Positions 36,011 to 45,990 are shown, counted from the stretch's first letter. The stretch: 64,000 nucleotides of DNA from Butyrivibrio hungatei NK4A153 (GCF_000424465.1 NZ_KE384196.1:124001-188000); one strand, 5' to 3'. The notes: a model not told the origin generated them from the letters alone. Numbers and translations are program-made.

Positions 36011-37456
36011 ATGAATTATTCAATGATCAGATACATTCTCTTCAGACTTATGAGAGTCATGGGATGTCTGTTTATGTTGCCGTTCGTGGTGGCAATAATC
36101 TATAAGGAATACGACAGCGCAGTGTCTTTCCTGGCGCTTGCGGCAGTTGCCATGATTGTCGGAGTCATTGGCTCTCGTAAAAAACCTTCAAACAAGGTTA
36201 TCTATGCAAAAGAAGGCTTTTCCATTACGGCCGTGGCATGGATACTTATGAGTCTTTTGGGCGCGGTTCCTTTTGTTATTACCGGAGCTATTCCCAATTA
36301 CATTGATGCTGTGTTTGAGACAATATCAGGTCTTACGACAACCGGAGGAAGTATTCTCACGAGTCTTGACGGTATCGAATACAGTGTACAGTTTTGGAGG
36401 ACATTTACTCACTGGATCGGTGGAATGGGAGTTTTGGTATTCCTTCTTGCAATCGTTCCGATGGCGGACGGCTACAGTATGCACCTTATGCGTGCGGAAA
36501 GCCCGGGGCCTGTTGTAGGTAAGATTGTTCCCAAGGTAAAAGATACTGCTAAAATTCTTTATCTTATATATTTCGGAATCACGGTTGTTGAGATCATATG
36601 CCTGTTCCTTTCGGGAATGCCGCTTTACGATGCGATAACAATATCTTTTTCAACCGTTGGTACAGGCGGATTTGCTGTTAATAACGCCGGTGTGGGCGGA
36701 TATTCCGTATTAAGCCAGGCCATAATCATTGTATTCATGGCACTTTGCGGAGTAAACTTCACCGTTTACTATTTTCTTTTGAACAAGAAGCCGAAAGAGG
36801 CTTTTGCAATAGACGAAGTAAAATTCTACTTCGGAACAATGTTTATAGCGGCGGCACTTATTGCTGTGAATATTTACAGAGCGGGAGTTCTTAATAACGC
36901 AGGACTTTCGTTCCACCATTCGCTCTTTGCGGTTGTTTCCGTTATGACTACGACAGGTTTCGGAACACTTGACTTTGACAAGTGGCCGATGTTTTCCAAG
37001 ATGATCCTGTGTATCTTGTCGCTTGTCGGAGCGTGTGCCGGTTCGACGGGCGGTGGTTTCAAATTCTCGAGAGCCATTATCGTAGTAAGGAACTTTAGGA
37101 ATGAACTTAACTTTATTGTTCATCCCAAAGCTATCAAGAGAGTATATATGGACGGACATACGGTTGAAGGTACCACGGTCAAGTCTGTTTCTGCGTATCT
37201 TGGCCTGTATGTTATGACATTTATTGTTTCAACAATAATCGTTGCACTTGATAATTTTGATTTTCAGACCACAGTAACCTCAGTTGCGGCTACTCTTAAC
37301 AATATAGGACCCGGACTTGGAATGGTAGGTCCCATGGGCAATTATTCAGAGTTCTCTGCTTTGTCCAAATTGGTTCTTATGTTTGATATGTTGGCGGGAA
37401 GACTCGAACTTTTGCCGATATTTATTATCATGAAACCTAAAACATGGCGTAGATAA
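36011..37456 (+). CDS. trkH: Potassium channel/transporter subunit TrkH
   Basis: An integral membrane protein of 481 residues with the four M1-P-M2 repeats of the SKT superfamily. The P-loop selectivity motifs are recognisable as LTTTGGS, STVGTGGF, TTTGFGTLDF and the last near NNIGPGLG, with the gating loop GSTGGGFK before the final repeat. It takes up K+ into the cell, controlled by TrkA. The last bases before its start carry no separate promoter, so it is expressed with trkA. Confidence 0.93.
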   Translation: MNYSMIRYILFRLMRVMGCLFMLPFVVAIIYKEYDSAVSFLALAAVAMIVGVIGSRKKPSNKVIYAKEGFSITAVAWILMSLLGAVPFVITGAIPNYIDAVFETISGLTTTGGSILTSLDGIEYSVQFWRTFTHWIGGMGVLVFLLAIVPMADGYSMHLMRAESPGPVVGKIVPKVKDTAKILYLIYFGITVVEIICLFLSGMPLYDAITISFSTVGTGGFAVNNAGVGGYSVLSQAIIIVFMALCGVNFTVYYFLLNKKPKEAFAIDEVKFYFGTMFIAAALIAVNIYRAGVLNNAGLSFHHSLFAVVSVMTTTGFGTLDFDKWPMFSKMILCILSLVGACAGSTGGGFKFSRAIIVVRNFRNELNFIVHPKAIKRVYMDGHTVEGTTVKSVSAYLGLYVMTFIVSTIIVALDNFDFQTTVTSVAATLNNIGPGLGMVGPMGNYSEFSALSKLVLMFDMLAGRLELLPIFIIMKPKTWRR

Positions 37457-37594
37457 GGCATTTGTAGAGAAATTGAATAAAATTTGCAATATTTTTGAAA
37501 AAATCTATTGGAATCTGTGTCCAAATTGTGATAAACTTTAGTTTATTCTGTGAAATAAAGGTTAAAAAAGTATAAAGTTTGTTTTGAGGTGAAG

Positions 37595-38182
37595 ATGAAA
37601 AGAGCAAGATGGGTGGTTATTGTTCTTGCTGTGGTATTTGTAGCTGTTTTGTCAGCCGTATGTCTGCATGTTTATAACAGACACGGTTCGAATCAGCAGG
37701 CAGCTGATAACGAAGATGCATACTATGCCGCAGAAGAAACACTTCTTAAGTATTTGGGCGTCGATGAAAAAAAGGATGATGCTTCCAATAGCGACGAAGA
37801 AATAGTTGCAGATTTGTCTACAAACAGCAGGTTTACTCAGAGGGTAACGGTTAAAGACGATAATGATGAGATGCTCCCATACAGCGGAACGATAACAAAA
37901 GATACGGATTCATTTTATCCGGGAACATATGAGATATCATTTAATCAGAATGATCTATTGCCAAACAAGGCTACCGTTGAAGTTGAGATGGATGTATTAA
38001 AGGGCGATGAGGTCTATATACTTACCGGAGATAAGGATTCGGGTTATACGGAATATGCGGTTGTTACCGTAGATAAGTATAATACTGTCAGATTTTCAAC
38101 GGATATGTTGCAGACATATACTCTGTCTACAACGAATATTGCTGCAGCACAGGAAGCTATGGCTGGCATTGCAGGTAATTGA
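37595..38182 (+). CDS. Single-helix anchored exported protein, unknown
   Basis: A protein of 195 residues. One N-terminal hydrophobic helix (WVVIVLAVVFVAVLSAVCLHVY) is followed by an extracytoplasmic part rich in Asp, Asn and Thr, with a beta-strand pattern (VTVKDDNDEMLPYSGTITKDTDSFYPGTYEIS). It resembles an Ig-like fold, but no family is recognised. ATG 37595 follows GAGGTG, which also overlaps a GTG that is not preferred. It stands 132 bp after trkH and is convergent with the TraX-like gene; its function is unknown. Confidence 0.6.
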   Translation: MKRARWVVIVLAVVFVAVLSAVCLHVYNRHGSNQQAADNEDAYYAAEETLLKYLGVDEKKDDASNSDEEIVADLSTNSRFTQRVTVKDDNDEMLPYSGTITKDTDSFYPGTYEISFNQNDLLPNKATVEVEMDVLKGDEVYILTGDKDSGYTEYAVVTVDKYNTVRFSTDMLQTYTLSTTNIAAAQEAMAGIAGN

Positions 38183-38183
38183 A

Positions 38184-38954
38184 TCAGTTTGAAAGTGCAC
38201 CGGCGATAAGGAGCCTTATCACGTATAAAATGATGAGATGAACAGGGTAGAAAGCGTAGAACAGATATTTATATCTGCCAAGCTTTTTACCTTGTTTTTG
38301 ATTATACAGACATATGAGGAGAAAGGCGGGAAAGCTTTGCCATTCTGTGTTGTATGAAGCAATAACAAAATATGCGGCAAGTACATTTAAAGGGAAAAGA
38401 GGCTTAAAGAAGCAGAATATCACTGCAAGAAAGACCCCATAGCATTTGTAGTCACTCTGCATGAAAGCGGCAGCGCCGGATGTGAGCAGGATAATGATGA
38501 TGCCTGCGACCATTGCATAAGTGGCATTCAGATTCTTTTTTTGAAAATAATTACTTACGGCATCTACACTCCATAACGTGATAAGCGCAATAAAAAGAGT
38601 TATGCATACGTTATTGTTTTCAAGATGTAGTCCGCTGTAAAAGGCATAGTCGTAAGGAATCTCTGATATTAATGCAAAAACAAGCAGACTAATTGCGTAT
38701 TTTAGTCTGCTTGAAGTATGTAGGAATCCTTCTGCGATGAGAAAGATAAAGAGAGGGAAAGAAGTCCTTCCTATAAATCTCATCGCCTTATATATCGTGT
38801 TAAGGGTATCAAAAGACATCCCCACGGGTAAAATGTCATCTTCTACCAGTGGAGCAATTATAGCTGCACCTATGTGGTCTATAAGCATTGTCACGCAAGC
38901 TATTATTTTTAGTGTGTTTCCTGATAATTTGCGGAAACTTGCAAAATTGTCCAT
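38184..38954 (-). CDS. TraX family membrane protein
   Basis: A protein of 256 residues with about eight membrane helices. The N-terminus LSGNTLKIIACVTMLIDHIGA and the stretch FIGRTSFPLFIFLIAEGFLHT are typical of TraX, an acetyltransferase-like family first described for F-pilin N-acetylation but widespread in Firmicutes as a single chromosomal gene. No conjugation genes lie near it, so acetylation of another envelope molecule is more likely. The stop codon nearly touches the convergent gene at 38182. Confidence 0.85.
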   Translation of the reverse strand: MDNFASFRKLSGNTLKIIACVTMLIDHIGAAIIAPLVEDDILPVGMSFDTLNTIYKAMRFIGRTSFPLFIFLIAEGFLHTSSRLKYAISLLVFALISEIPYDYAFYSGLHLENNNVCITLFIALITLWSVDAVSNYFQKKNLNATYAMVAGIIIILLTSGAAAFMQSDYKCYGVFLAVIFCFFKPLFPLNVLAAYFVIASYNTEWQSFPAFLLICLYNQKQGKKLGRYKYLFYAFYPVHLIILYVIRLLIAGALSN

Positions 38955-38972
38955 TAGTTTAAGTCAGCCTCG

Positions 38973-39824
38973 TCAGATTGCAATAGGAATGTCTTTGAGC
39001 TGCTCTCCGGCAACCTCGTAGTTTTCAAGTGACACGTCATTTCTTGTAAATTCGTAGAAATCTTTTATGTCCGGATTTAATGTGAATTTAGGAGCGGGAA
39101 GAGGAGTTCTCTTAATAAGCTCTTTTACAAGAGGAATGTGTCTGTCGTAGATGTGCGCATCTGCGATAACGTGTACAAGTTCGCCGACGTTCATATCACA
39201 GACTTGAGCCAACATATGAACAAGAACTGCATACTGAACAACATTCCAGTTGTTTGCGGCAAGCACGTCTTGTGAGCGCTGATTGAGTACAGCGTTGAGC
39301 GTAAGTCTGTCTTCGCCCTTTTTCTGGGTGACATTGTAAGTTACGCTGTAAGCGCATGGGTACAGGTTCATTTCGTGAAGATCTGAGAACACGTAAGTGT
39401 TTGTCATGATACGTCTGCTGAATGGATTGTTTTTTAGGTCATAGATGACTCTGTCGATCTGGTCGAACTCGCCTTCTCTGTATATGCTTTTTTGAGCAAT
39501 CTGGTAGCCGTAGGCTTTTCCGATTGAGCCTGTTTCATCGGCCCATTCATCCCAGATATGGCTGTGAAGATCGTTTATGTTGTTGCTCTTTTTCTGGTAG
39601 ATCCAAAGTATCTCGTCGGTTGCGCTTTTAAGTGCGGTTTTTCTGAGAGTCATGATAGGAAACTCTTTGGAAAGATCGTATCTGTTCACGACACCGAATT
39701 TCTTTATGGTATAAGCGGAAGTTCCGTCCGGCCAGTGGGGGCGAACCTTCTCGCCTTCTGTTGATGTTCCGTTTTCCATGATATCGTTGCACATGGAAAT
39801 AAAAATTTCATCGGCTTTTGACAT
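38973..39824 (-). CDS. thyA: Thymidylate synthase
   Basis: A ThyA-type enzyme of 283 residues. It has the catalytic cysteine in LYPCAYSVTYNV, the conserved RSQDVLAANNWNVVQYA loop, and VGELVHVIADAHIYDRH near the C-terminus. It methylates dUMP with methylene-tetrahydrofolate, giving dihydrofolate, which folA (42758) recycles. I chose the internal start because AGGAGG precedes it on this strand; the longer in-frame version (to 39872) has no ribosome binding site. It follows the beta-CASP gene by 26 bp. The context around the cysteine (PCAYS rather than PCH) is of the less common type. Confidence 0.9.
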   Translation of the reverse strand: MSKADEIFISMCNDIMENGTSTEGEKVRPHWPDGTSAYTIKKFGVVNRYDLSKEFPIMTLRKTALKSATDEILWIYQKKSNNINDLHSHIWDEWADETGSIGKAYGYQIAQKSIYREGEFDQIDRVIYDLKNNPFSRRIMTNTYVFSDLHEMNLYPCAYSVTYNVTQKKGEDRLTLNAVLNQRSQDVLAANNWNVVQYAVLVHMLAQVCDMNVGELVHVIADAHIYDRHIPLVKELIKRTPLPAPKFTLNPDIKDFYEFTRNDVSLENYEVAGEQLKDIPIAI

Positions 39825-39850
39825 ACCGTTCCTCCTAAATTTATATAACG

Positions 39851-41455
39851 TTATTTTCCCCATTTGTCGCATAATGCGATTATCTGATCTGCAAATTTTG
39901 CTTTATCTTTGTTTGTCATGCCTTCGCTCTTTGCGATTATGCCGACAAGTCTTGCACCGGCTGCTTTGAGTCTTGCATAGACATCGGATACGAGAGTGGC
40001 TTCCTTTGTCTTCTTGGGAATGGGAACAGCTTCTTTTATGAATGTTCCGGACACAAGGTCAAACTCGGTTCCGCTGTAAGGTGCATATGTATCGAATCCG
40101 TACTCGTCTCGTAGGAGTTTGGCAAAAGAGTTGCATACGCTGTCTTCACCGTGTACGACAAATACTTTTTTGGGACGCTTTTTGCTAAATCCGTTTATCC
40201 ATTCAATAAGTCCGTTTTTATCGGCATGTCCCGAAAGTCCTTCAAGCTTGCAGATATCTGCCTTGACATCAACAGTTTCGCCAAAGAGTTTTATCTGTTC
40301 GGCGCCGTCAATGATAGTTCTTCCCGTTGTGCCGATCGATTGGTAGCCGACAAACAAAATCGTGCATTCTTCACGCCAGAGGTTGTGCTTTAAGTGGTGC
40401 CTTACACGGCCTGCCTCGCACATGCCTGATGCAGAGATGATAACCTTTGGCTCAGGATCCTCGTTGATGGCTCGTGATTCTTCTGTTGTGATGGCAAGAT
40501 TAAGTCCCGGAAAAGTTATGGGATTTATCTTGCGCTTTACAAGTTCCATAGCCTCTTCATCGTAGCATTCGTAGCGGTTTTCATCGAATATCTCAGTTGC
40601 TTCAACGGCGAGCGGACTGTCTACAAATACCGGGAAATTCGGGAAGGATCTTACGAGTCCGTCCTTTTTTATTTTCCTGATAAAGTATAGCATTTCCTGA
40701 GTTCTTCCGACGGCAAAAGAGGGGATGACAACATTTCCGCCTCTTGCAAAAGTTCTGTCAAGAATTTCCGACAGTTCTTTTATGTAATCGGGTTTCTCAG
40801 TTCCGTGCAGTCTGTCACCGTAGGTTGATTCTATCAGAACATAGTCTGCGGAATCTGTAAGCTGTGGATTCTTTATCAGTGGCTGATCTTTGTTTCCGAT
40901 GTCGCCGGAAAAGACAATTTTCTTGCTGATATTTTTTTCCGTAATCCATACTTCAATGCTGGCCGAACCGAGAAGGTGGCCGATGTCGGTGAAGCGTATC
41001 TTTATACCGTCGCAGACAGATATCTCATCTCCGTATTTACATGGGATAAAAGACTTGATCGTCTTTTCTGCATCTTCCATGGAATAGGTGGGCTCCATCC
41101 GCGTTATTTCTTTATTTCGCTTAGCTTTTCTGTTACGCCATTCGGCTTCCTGCATCTGAATATGTGCGCAGTCTCTGAGCATAATGTTGCACAGATCGCA
41201 GGTTGCGTCGGTTGAGTATATTTTTCCCCTGAATCCTTTGGCGTATAAAAGAGGAAGATTTCCCGAATGATCCACGTGAGCGTGGGTGAGAAATACATAA
41301 TCGATTTCGGGAGCTGAAACGGGAATCGGAACATTTTCGAAATAATCTTTGCCCTGTTCCATTCCGTAATCTATAAGAATATTTTTTCCACAAGCGGAAA
41401 GTAAATGGCAACTGCCCGTTACTTCGTGGTCAGCGCCGATAAAGGTAAGTTTCAT
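39851..41455 (-). CDS. Beta-CASP metallo-beta-lactamase-fold ribonuclease
   Basis: A protein of 534 residues. The zinc site is THAHVDHSGNLPLL (HxHxDH), with further ligands in DIGHLLGSAS and SGDIGNKDQPL, followed by the beta-CASP domain (PSFAVGRTQEMLYFI) and the C-terminal RNA-specificity motif near VVHGED. Homologues (MBL-fold RNA specificity domain proteins) process RNA. GGGGG is upstream of the start used here. The thyA gene follows in the same direction 26 bp later. Confidence 0.88.
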   Translation of the reverse strand: MKLTFIGADHEVTGSCHLLSACGKNILIDYGMEQGKDYFENVPIPVSAPEIDYVFLTHAHVDHSGNLPLLYAKGFRGKIYSTDATCDLCNIMLRDCAHIQMQEAEWRNRKAKRNKEITRMEPTYSMEDAEKTIKSFIPCKYGDEISVCDGIKIRFTDIGHLLGSASIEVWITEKNISKKIVFSGDIGNKDQPLIKNPQLTDSADYVLIESTYGDRLHGTEKPDYIKELSEILDRTFARGGNVVIPSFAVGRTQEMLYFIRKIKKDGLVRSFPNFPVFVDSPLAVEATEIFDENRYECYDEEAMELVKRKINPITFPGLNLAITTEESRAINEDPEPKVIISASGMCEAGRVRHHLKHNLWREECTILFVGYQSIGTTGRTIIDGAEQIKLFGETVDVKADICKLEGLSGHADKNGLIEWINGFSKKRPKKVFVVHGEDSVCNSFAKLLRDEYGFDTYAPYSGTEFDLVSGTFIKEAVPIPKKTKEATLVSDVYARLKAAGARLVGIIAKSEGMTNKDKAKFADQIIALCDKWGK

Positions 41456-41570
41456 GGCGTTTCCCCCTTTCAAATAGCATATCATAATTTCTTTGTGGAA
41501 AAAATAGGCGATATTTGGTAAAATAATTGCATTGACTTAATTAGTTAAGAAAAATTGGGAGATGTTTACT

Positions 41571-42698
41571 ATGAAAAAAAGGGAAAAATTTATTGCGATT
41601 GCAATGTGCACAGCTATGGCCTTTTCCGTTGTAGCTTGTGGAAAAGATAAGGGAGCTGATGATTCATCACTCTCAGTTTCGGTTGAGGATGTTACAACTG
41701 AGGCTTCTTCAGAGGCTTCTACAGAAGAGGCAGAGAACTTTGAAGTTCCTGAAGGAATGTACCTCAGTGAGATCACAGGTGAGCCTATCAGTGAAGAACT
41801 TAAAGATCAGCGTCCCGTCGCTGTAATGGTTGATAATGAGAAGACAGCGCTTCCTCATTTCGGAACATCGGAAGCAGACGTTGTTTATGAGCTTATGAAC
41901 AGCACACAGAATGACAGAATTACCAGACTTATGTGTATCGTTAAGGACTGGGATAAGATTGAACAGATGGGAAGCGTAAGAAGTACACGTCCTACTAATA
42001 TTCTTCTTGCAGCTGAGTGGAATGCGGTACTTTGCCATGACGGCGGACCTTTCTATATCGATGAGTATTTGAAGAATCCTTGGGCACAGCATTTCTCAGG
42101 CACATTTTCCAGAGTAAAGAACGGAAAGCCCAGAGAATTTACAGAGTATGTTTGCAAGGGAGATCTTGATGAGAACTTCTCAAATACAGCAAGCAAAACA
42201 GGATATTCAAAAACATACACTGAGTATAAGAATGACGGTAGTCACTTCAACTTTGCTCCTTATGGCAAAGAAGTAGACCTTACAAAAGTATATGACAGAA
42301 CATATCCTGCAACAGAGATTGCACTTCCTTTCTGGCATAATACTTCAACTCTTAAGTACAACGATCAGACTAAAGAATATGAGTATTATGAGTATGGATC
42401 ACGTCATGAGGATGCTGAGGACAATGAACCTCTCAGCTTCAAGAACGTAATTATCCAGAAATGTGATTTCCATCAGTATGATGATCACGGTTATCTTATT
42501 TATAACTGTATCGCAGCAGGACAGCCCGGATGGTATATCACAAACGGTGTTGCCAAGGACATTACATGGGTTAAGGACGGAGAGACACATGTAACTAAGT
42601 ACTATGACGATAAGGGTGAAGAGATTCAGATCAACACTGGTAAGACATATATCACACTTGTTCCGGCTGATACATGGGATTCACTTACTGTAAAGTAA
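41571..42698 (+). CDS. DUF3048 domain lipoprotein (YerB family)
   Basis: A protein of 375 residues. The lipoprotein signal reads MKKREKFIAIAMCTAMAFSV followed by VAC (Cys24), then an acidic Ser/Thr linker and two DUF3048 halves: LKDQRPVAVMVDNEKTALPHFG, ADVVYELMNS...TRLMCIV and GSVRSTRP near the middle, with VSGKTYITLVP-like endings at the C-terminus. Members are membrane-tethered and found in sporulating and non-sporulating Firmicutes; their biochemical role is not known. ATG 41571 is chosen because GGGAG is 9 bases upstream; an ATG at 41562 is too close to it. Confidence 0.85.
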   Translation: MKKREKFIAIAMCTAMAFSVVACGKDKGADDSSLSVSVEDVTTEASSEASTEEAENFEVPEGMYLSEITGEPISEELKDQRPVAVMVDNEKTALPHFGTSEADVVYELMNSTQNDRITRLMCIVKDWDKIEQMGSVRSTRPTNILLAAEWNAVLCHDGGPFYIDEYLKNPWAQHFSGTFSRVKNGKPREFTEYVCKGDLDENFSNTASKTGYSKTYTEYKNDGSHFNFAPYGKEVDLTKVYDRTYPATEIALPFWHNTSTLKYNDQTKEYEYYEYGSRHEDAEDNEPLSFKNVIIQKCDFHQYDDHGYLIYNCIAAGQPGWYITNGVAKDITWVKDGETHVTKYYDDKGEEIQINTGKTYITLVPADTWDSLTVK

Positions 42699-42716
42699 TA
42701 AAATAATAGACTATGA

Positions 42717-42746
42717 GGGCTGCAATATTTTGCAGCCCTTCTATTT
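42717..42746 (+). terminator. Hairpin between the DUF3048 and folA genes
   Basis: GGGCTGCA (42717-42724) and TGCAGCCC (42731-42738), followed by TTCTATTTT. It lies within 20 bp of the upstream stop and just before the folA ribosome binding site. Confidence 0.65.
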
Positions 42747-42757
42747 TGGAGGAGAAT

Positions 42758-43246
42758 ATGAAAGCAATAGTAGCAGTGGATAAGAATTGGGCAATCGGAT
42801 ATCAGGGACGCCTTTTGGTGAGCATCAGAGCCGATCAGCAGAATTTTAAGAATTTAACAATGGGAAAGACTATCGTGTATGGTCGTAAGACTCTTGAGAC
42901 TTTTCCTCGAGGGGTAGTGCTTCCCGGAAGAAATAACATTATCCTTTCAACAAGAAAAGACTATGAAGTAAAGGATGCTGTTGTTGCGCACAATAAGGAA
43001 GAGCTTGCTGAGCTTTTAAAAGGTGTTCCTTCTGATGATATATTTATCATTGGTGGAGCAAGCGTGTATAATGAATTTATTGATGAGTGTGATACAGCGA
43101 TTGTCACTTTTATCGATAAGGAATATCAGGCAGACAGTTTTTTCCCTAATCTTGATGAAAACACTGCCTGGGAACTTGTAGAAGAGAGTGAGGAACAGGT
43201 TTATTTCGACATAACATATACGTACAGGACATACAAAAAGAAATAA
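42758..43246 (+). CDS. folA: Dihydrofolate reductase
   Basis: A protein of 162 residues with the DHFR signature. IVAVDKNWAIGYQGRLL is the N-terminal substrate loop, GKTIVYGRKTLETFP is the NADPH-binding segment, and IFIIGGASVYNEFI is the second cofactor motif. It reduces dihydrofolate made by ThyA to tetrahydrofolate. GGAGGAG directly precedes the ATG. The lipid kinase gene follows 22 bp later, and the thyA gene lies 3 kb upstream on the opposite strand. Confidence 0.93.
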   Translation: MKAIVAVDKNWAIGYQGRLLVSIRADQQNFKNLTMGKTIVYGRKTLETFPRGVVLPGRNNIILSTRKDYEVKDAVVAHNKEELAELLKGVPSDDIFIIGGASVYNEFIDECDTAIVTFIDKEYQADSFFPNLDENTAWELVEESEEQVYFDITYTYRTYKKK

Positions 43247-43268
43247 AGATACAACGGGGGTAACGCAT

Positions 43269-44171
43269 ATGGAGAAAAGAGTTCTTATTTTGATAAATAA
43301 AACTGCGGGGGTTGGAAAAGCAGGAAATTATACTTTGGACATAGTTACGAGGTTTGCGAAGGCAGGATATGAGCCGGTTGTATTCCCTATTTTGCCTGAG
43401 GATGATATTACCTCGGAAACTATCATTTATCAGTATGACGGTCGTGTTGACGCCATACTGTGCAGCGGCGGAGACGGTACGCTCAATCATGTTGTAAATG
43501 CAATAATGCGTATGTGCAATAAGCCTGTTTTGTCGTATATACCGGCGGGAAGTACCAATGATTTTGCAAAGGGACTGGGAATACCGGGAGTCAGAGCAAG
43601 GGCAATCGAGGCCGCGGTAGACGGAAAGCCGTTCAAGTATGATGTAGGAAAGATGAATGGCACGTATTTTAATTATGTTGCGGCGTTCGGAGCTTTTTCT
43701 AAAGTAAGTTATGCAACGGATCAGGAACTTAAAAATGTTCTTGGTTATGCGGCATACTTACTCAGTGCGGTTGCAGAACTTCCGCAGAATATCGGATACA
43801 GCTGTCATATGGAAATTGAAGCGGACGGAGTAAAAGAGAGCGGTGACTACGTTTTCGGAGCAGTGAGCAACTCATCATCTGTTGCGGGAATGACGCTCTT
43901 TGGAGATGAGCTGATACAGCAGGATGACGGACAGATGGAGCTTATTCTTATACACGCGCCCAAGAATCTTGCTGAATTTAATTCAATAATCTCGGCACTT
44001 GCGATGAAGCAGCCCGATAACCCGTACCTTACATATAAGCAGGTTAAGCATGTTACGTTCAAGGCTTCGGAAGAAGTAGAATGGACTTTGGACGGCGAAT
44101 ATGGCGGATCCTACAAGGAAACGGATGTATCTGTTATCGAGAAAGCCATAACTATAAGGACAAAGAATTAA
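43269..44171 (+). CDS. Diacylglycerol kinase-like lipid kinase (YegS/BmrU family)
   Basis: A protein of 300 residues. The nucleotide-binding motif is CSGGDGTLNHVVNAIM with PAGSTNDFAKGLGIP immediately after it, which together define the DAGK catalytic domain; the C-terminal part binds the lipid. It phosphorylates diacylglycerol or a related lipid using ATP at the inner face of the membrane. It follows folA and ends before a strong bidirectional terminator. Confidence 0.9.
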   Translation: MEKRVLILINKTAGVGKAGNYTLDIVTRFAKAGYEPVVFPILPEDDITSETIIYQYDGRVDAILCSGGDGTLNHVVNAIMRMCNKPVLSYIPAGSTNDFAKGLGIPGVRARAIEAAVDGKPFKYDVGKMNGTYFNYVAAFGAFSKVSYATDQELKNVLGYAAYLLSAVAELPQNIGYSCHMEIEADGVKESGDYVFGAVSNSSSVAGMTLFGDELIQQDDGQMELILIHAPKNLAEFNSIISALAMKQPDNPYLTYKQVKHVTFKASEEVEWTLDGEYGGSYKETDVSVIEKAITIRTKN

Positions 44172-44180
44172 TTTAATAAA

Positions 44181-44225
44181 GCAAAAGGCTGACGCTATGG
44201 GGGTACCTAAGCGTCAGCCTTTTGC
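44181..44225. terminator. Strong bidirectional terminator
   Basis: GCAAAAGGCTGACGCT (44181-44196) and AGCGTCAGCCTTTTGC (44210-44225) form a 16-bp perfect stem with T-runs in both directions, between the lipid kinase gene and the convergent araA. Confidence 0.85.
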
Positions 44226-44338
44226 ATAAGTCGTGCAATTTTGGGAAGCGCTGATGAAGCGTTTTTGCGCATCCCGCGAAGTGGTTAAGGAAATACTGTA
44301 ATGGTCGGTATTTCCCTGAAAAAAAGAGGTTTGTGGGG

Positions 44339-45835
44339 TTATCTATAGAATACTTCACCGAGTTTAAGGTCTCTCTTAAACGCCGGTATAGAAGTGTTCT
44401 TATCAATTATTACAGATTCAATTCCCATGATCTCAGCCCAGTCAGCCATCTGGTCTACTGTGAGGTCATAAGAGAATGCTGTGTGGTGTGCGCCGCCTGC
44501 AAGAATCCATGCTTCAGCACCTGTGTAAAGATCCGGATACGGTGTCCAGTATGCTGTTGCAACCGGAAGATTAGGCATGGGCTTTTCTGTCTTTTTACAT
44601 TCAACTTCGTTGATAATAAGACGGAATCTGTTTCCGAGGTCAACAAGTGATGTGGCAACACCCTTTCCTTCTTTTGATGTAAATACAAGTCTTGCGGGAT
44701 CTTCCCTGTCACCCATTGAAAGAGGTTTAACCCTGATACTGATAGGGCCGTCTGCGATAGTAGGGCATATCTCAAGCATGTGAGCTTCGAGTATTCCTTC
44801 TTTTCCTCTTACAAGGTTATATGTGTAATCCTCAAGCATTGAAGTACCCTTAGCGTCTTTCATGCCTGCGGTCATTATCTTCATAAGACGAACCATTGCG
44901 GCAACTTTCCAGTCACCCTCTGCGCCAAATCCGTAGCCTTTTTCCATAAGTCTCTGGATTGCAAGTCCGGGAAGCTGGCCGAGTGAACCGAGGTCTCCGA
45001 AGTGAGTTACGATTGCCTGATAGTTCTTTTCCTCAAGAAATCTCTCAAAACCAAGTTCTATCTGAGCCTGAACGGCTACGTGTTTCTTGAATTCATCGGG
45101 ATCTCTTCCGTCGAGAATGATCTCGTACTTGTCATAATATTCATCGAGCAGTGCGCTTACGTCGGCAGCATTTACAGCTGCTACGCTGTCTGCAATTTCA
45201 TTTACGGGATAAGTATCAACTTCCCAGCCAAACTTGATCTGAGCTTCAACCTTATCACCTTCTGTAACCGCAACATTTCTCATGTTGTCGGCAACTCTCA
45301 TAACTCTGATGTGGCTTGATTCCATGACGCCGACAGCGGTTCTCATCCAGGATGCGATCCTGCTTCTTACTTCGGTGTCTTTCCAATATCCTGCGATAAC
45401 CTTGCGCTCAATACGCATTCTGCTGACGATGTGACCGTATTCTCTGTCGCCGTGTGCAGCCTGGTTCTCGTTCATGAAGTCCATATCAATTGTATCGTAA
45501 GGAATTTCTTCATTGTACTGAGTGTGCAAGTGAAGGAGAGGCTTTCTGAACTCCTGAAGTCCGATTATCCAGGACTTTGCAGGTGAAAATGTGTGCATCC
45601 ATGTGATGACGCCTGCGCATGTTTCGTCAGCATTTGCCTCGTTGAAAGTTTGTCTGATGAGCCGGTTTGTTATAAGAACCGGTTTCCATACAACTTCGTA
45701 CGGTAACATTCCGGATTTGTTGAGCTCTTCAACAATTTCTTTTGAATGATCGGCAACGTGTCTCAGGACTTCATCCCCATAAAGATCCTGAGAGCCCGTG
45801 CAAAACCAAAACTTGTATGACTTTGTTTTGATCAT
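44339..45835 (-). CDS. araA: L-arabinose isomerase
   Basis: A protein of 498 residues of the usual AraA length. KFWFCTGSQDLYG opens it; AGVITWMHTFSPAKSWI, QYNEEIPYDTIDMDFMNENQAAHGDREYG-type spacing and GAEGDWKVAAMVRLMK carry the metal-binding residues. It converts L-arabinose to L-ribulose. AAGGAGGG precedes the start on the minus strand. Its upstream region carries an AraR-type operator, and the AraR gene lies 155 bp further on the same strand; no araB or araD gene is in the window. Confidence 0.95.
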   Translation of the reverse strand: MIKTKSYKFWFCTGSQDLYGDEVLRHVADHSKEIVEELNKSGMLPYEVVWKPVLITNRLIRQTFNEANADETCAGVITWMHTFSPAKSWIIGLQEFRKPLLHLHTQYNEEIPYDTIDMDFMNENQAAHGDREYGHIVSRMRIERKVIAGYWKDTEVRSRIASWMRTAVGVMESSHIRVMRVADNMRNVAVTEGDKVEAQIKFGWEVDTYPVNEIADSVAAVNAADVSALLDEYYDKYEIILDGRDPDEFKKHVAVQAQIELGFERFLEEKNYQAIVTHFGDLGSLGQLPGLAIQRLMEKGYGFGAEGDWKVAAMVRLMKIMTAGMKDAKGTSMLEDYTYNLVRGKEGILEAHMLEICPTIADGPISIRVKPLSMGDREDPARLVFTSKEGKGVATSLVDLGNRFRLIINEVECKKTEKPMPNLPVATAYWTPYPDLYTGAEAWILAGGAHHTAFSYDLTVDQMADWAEIMGIESVIIDKNTSIPAFKRDLKLGEVFYR

Positions 45836-45927
45836 GTGTAACCCTCCTTAAAAATATAGCGTTATTACCCCATGTATTGCTTTCCCTTCTCACAAAAAAG
45901 ACAATACGTTATAATCTGATTTTCAAA

Positions 45928-45943
45928 CTTGTACGTACGAGTG
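45928..45943. promoter_or_regulatory. AraR operator upstream of araA
   Basis: ACTTGTACGTACGAGT is close to the known AraR operator consensus (ATTTGTACGTACAAAT, from Bacillus subtilis). It sits in the araA promoter region, 93 bp above the araA start. Confidence 0.75.
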
Positions 45944-45990
45944 GTCAAGTTGTAAACATTCTGTGCGGGTTACCGTTTAGGGGTTAATTT

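Noticed and set aside
38184..38954. Conjugation element because of the TraX name
   Set aside because: No other transfer genes are near, and chromosomal TraX homologues are common in Firmicutes.
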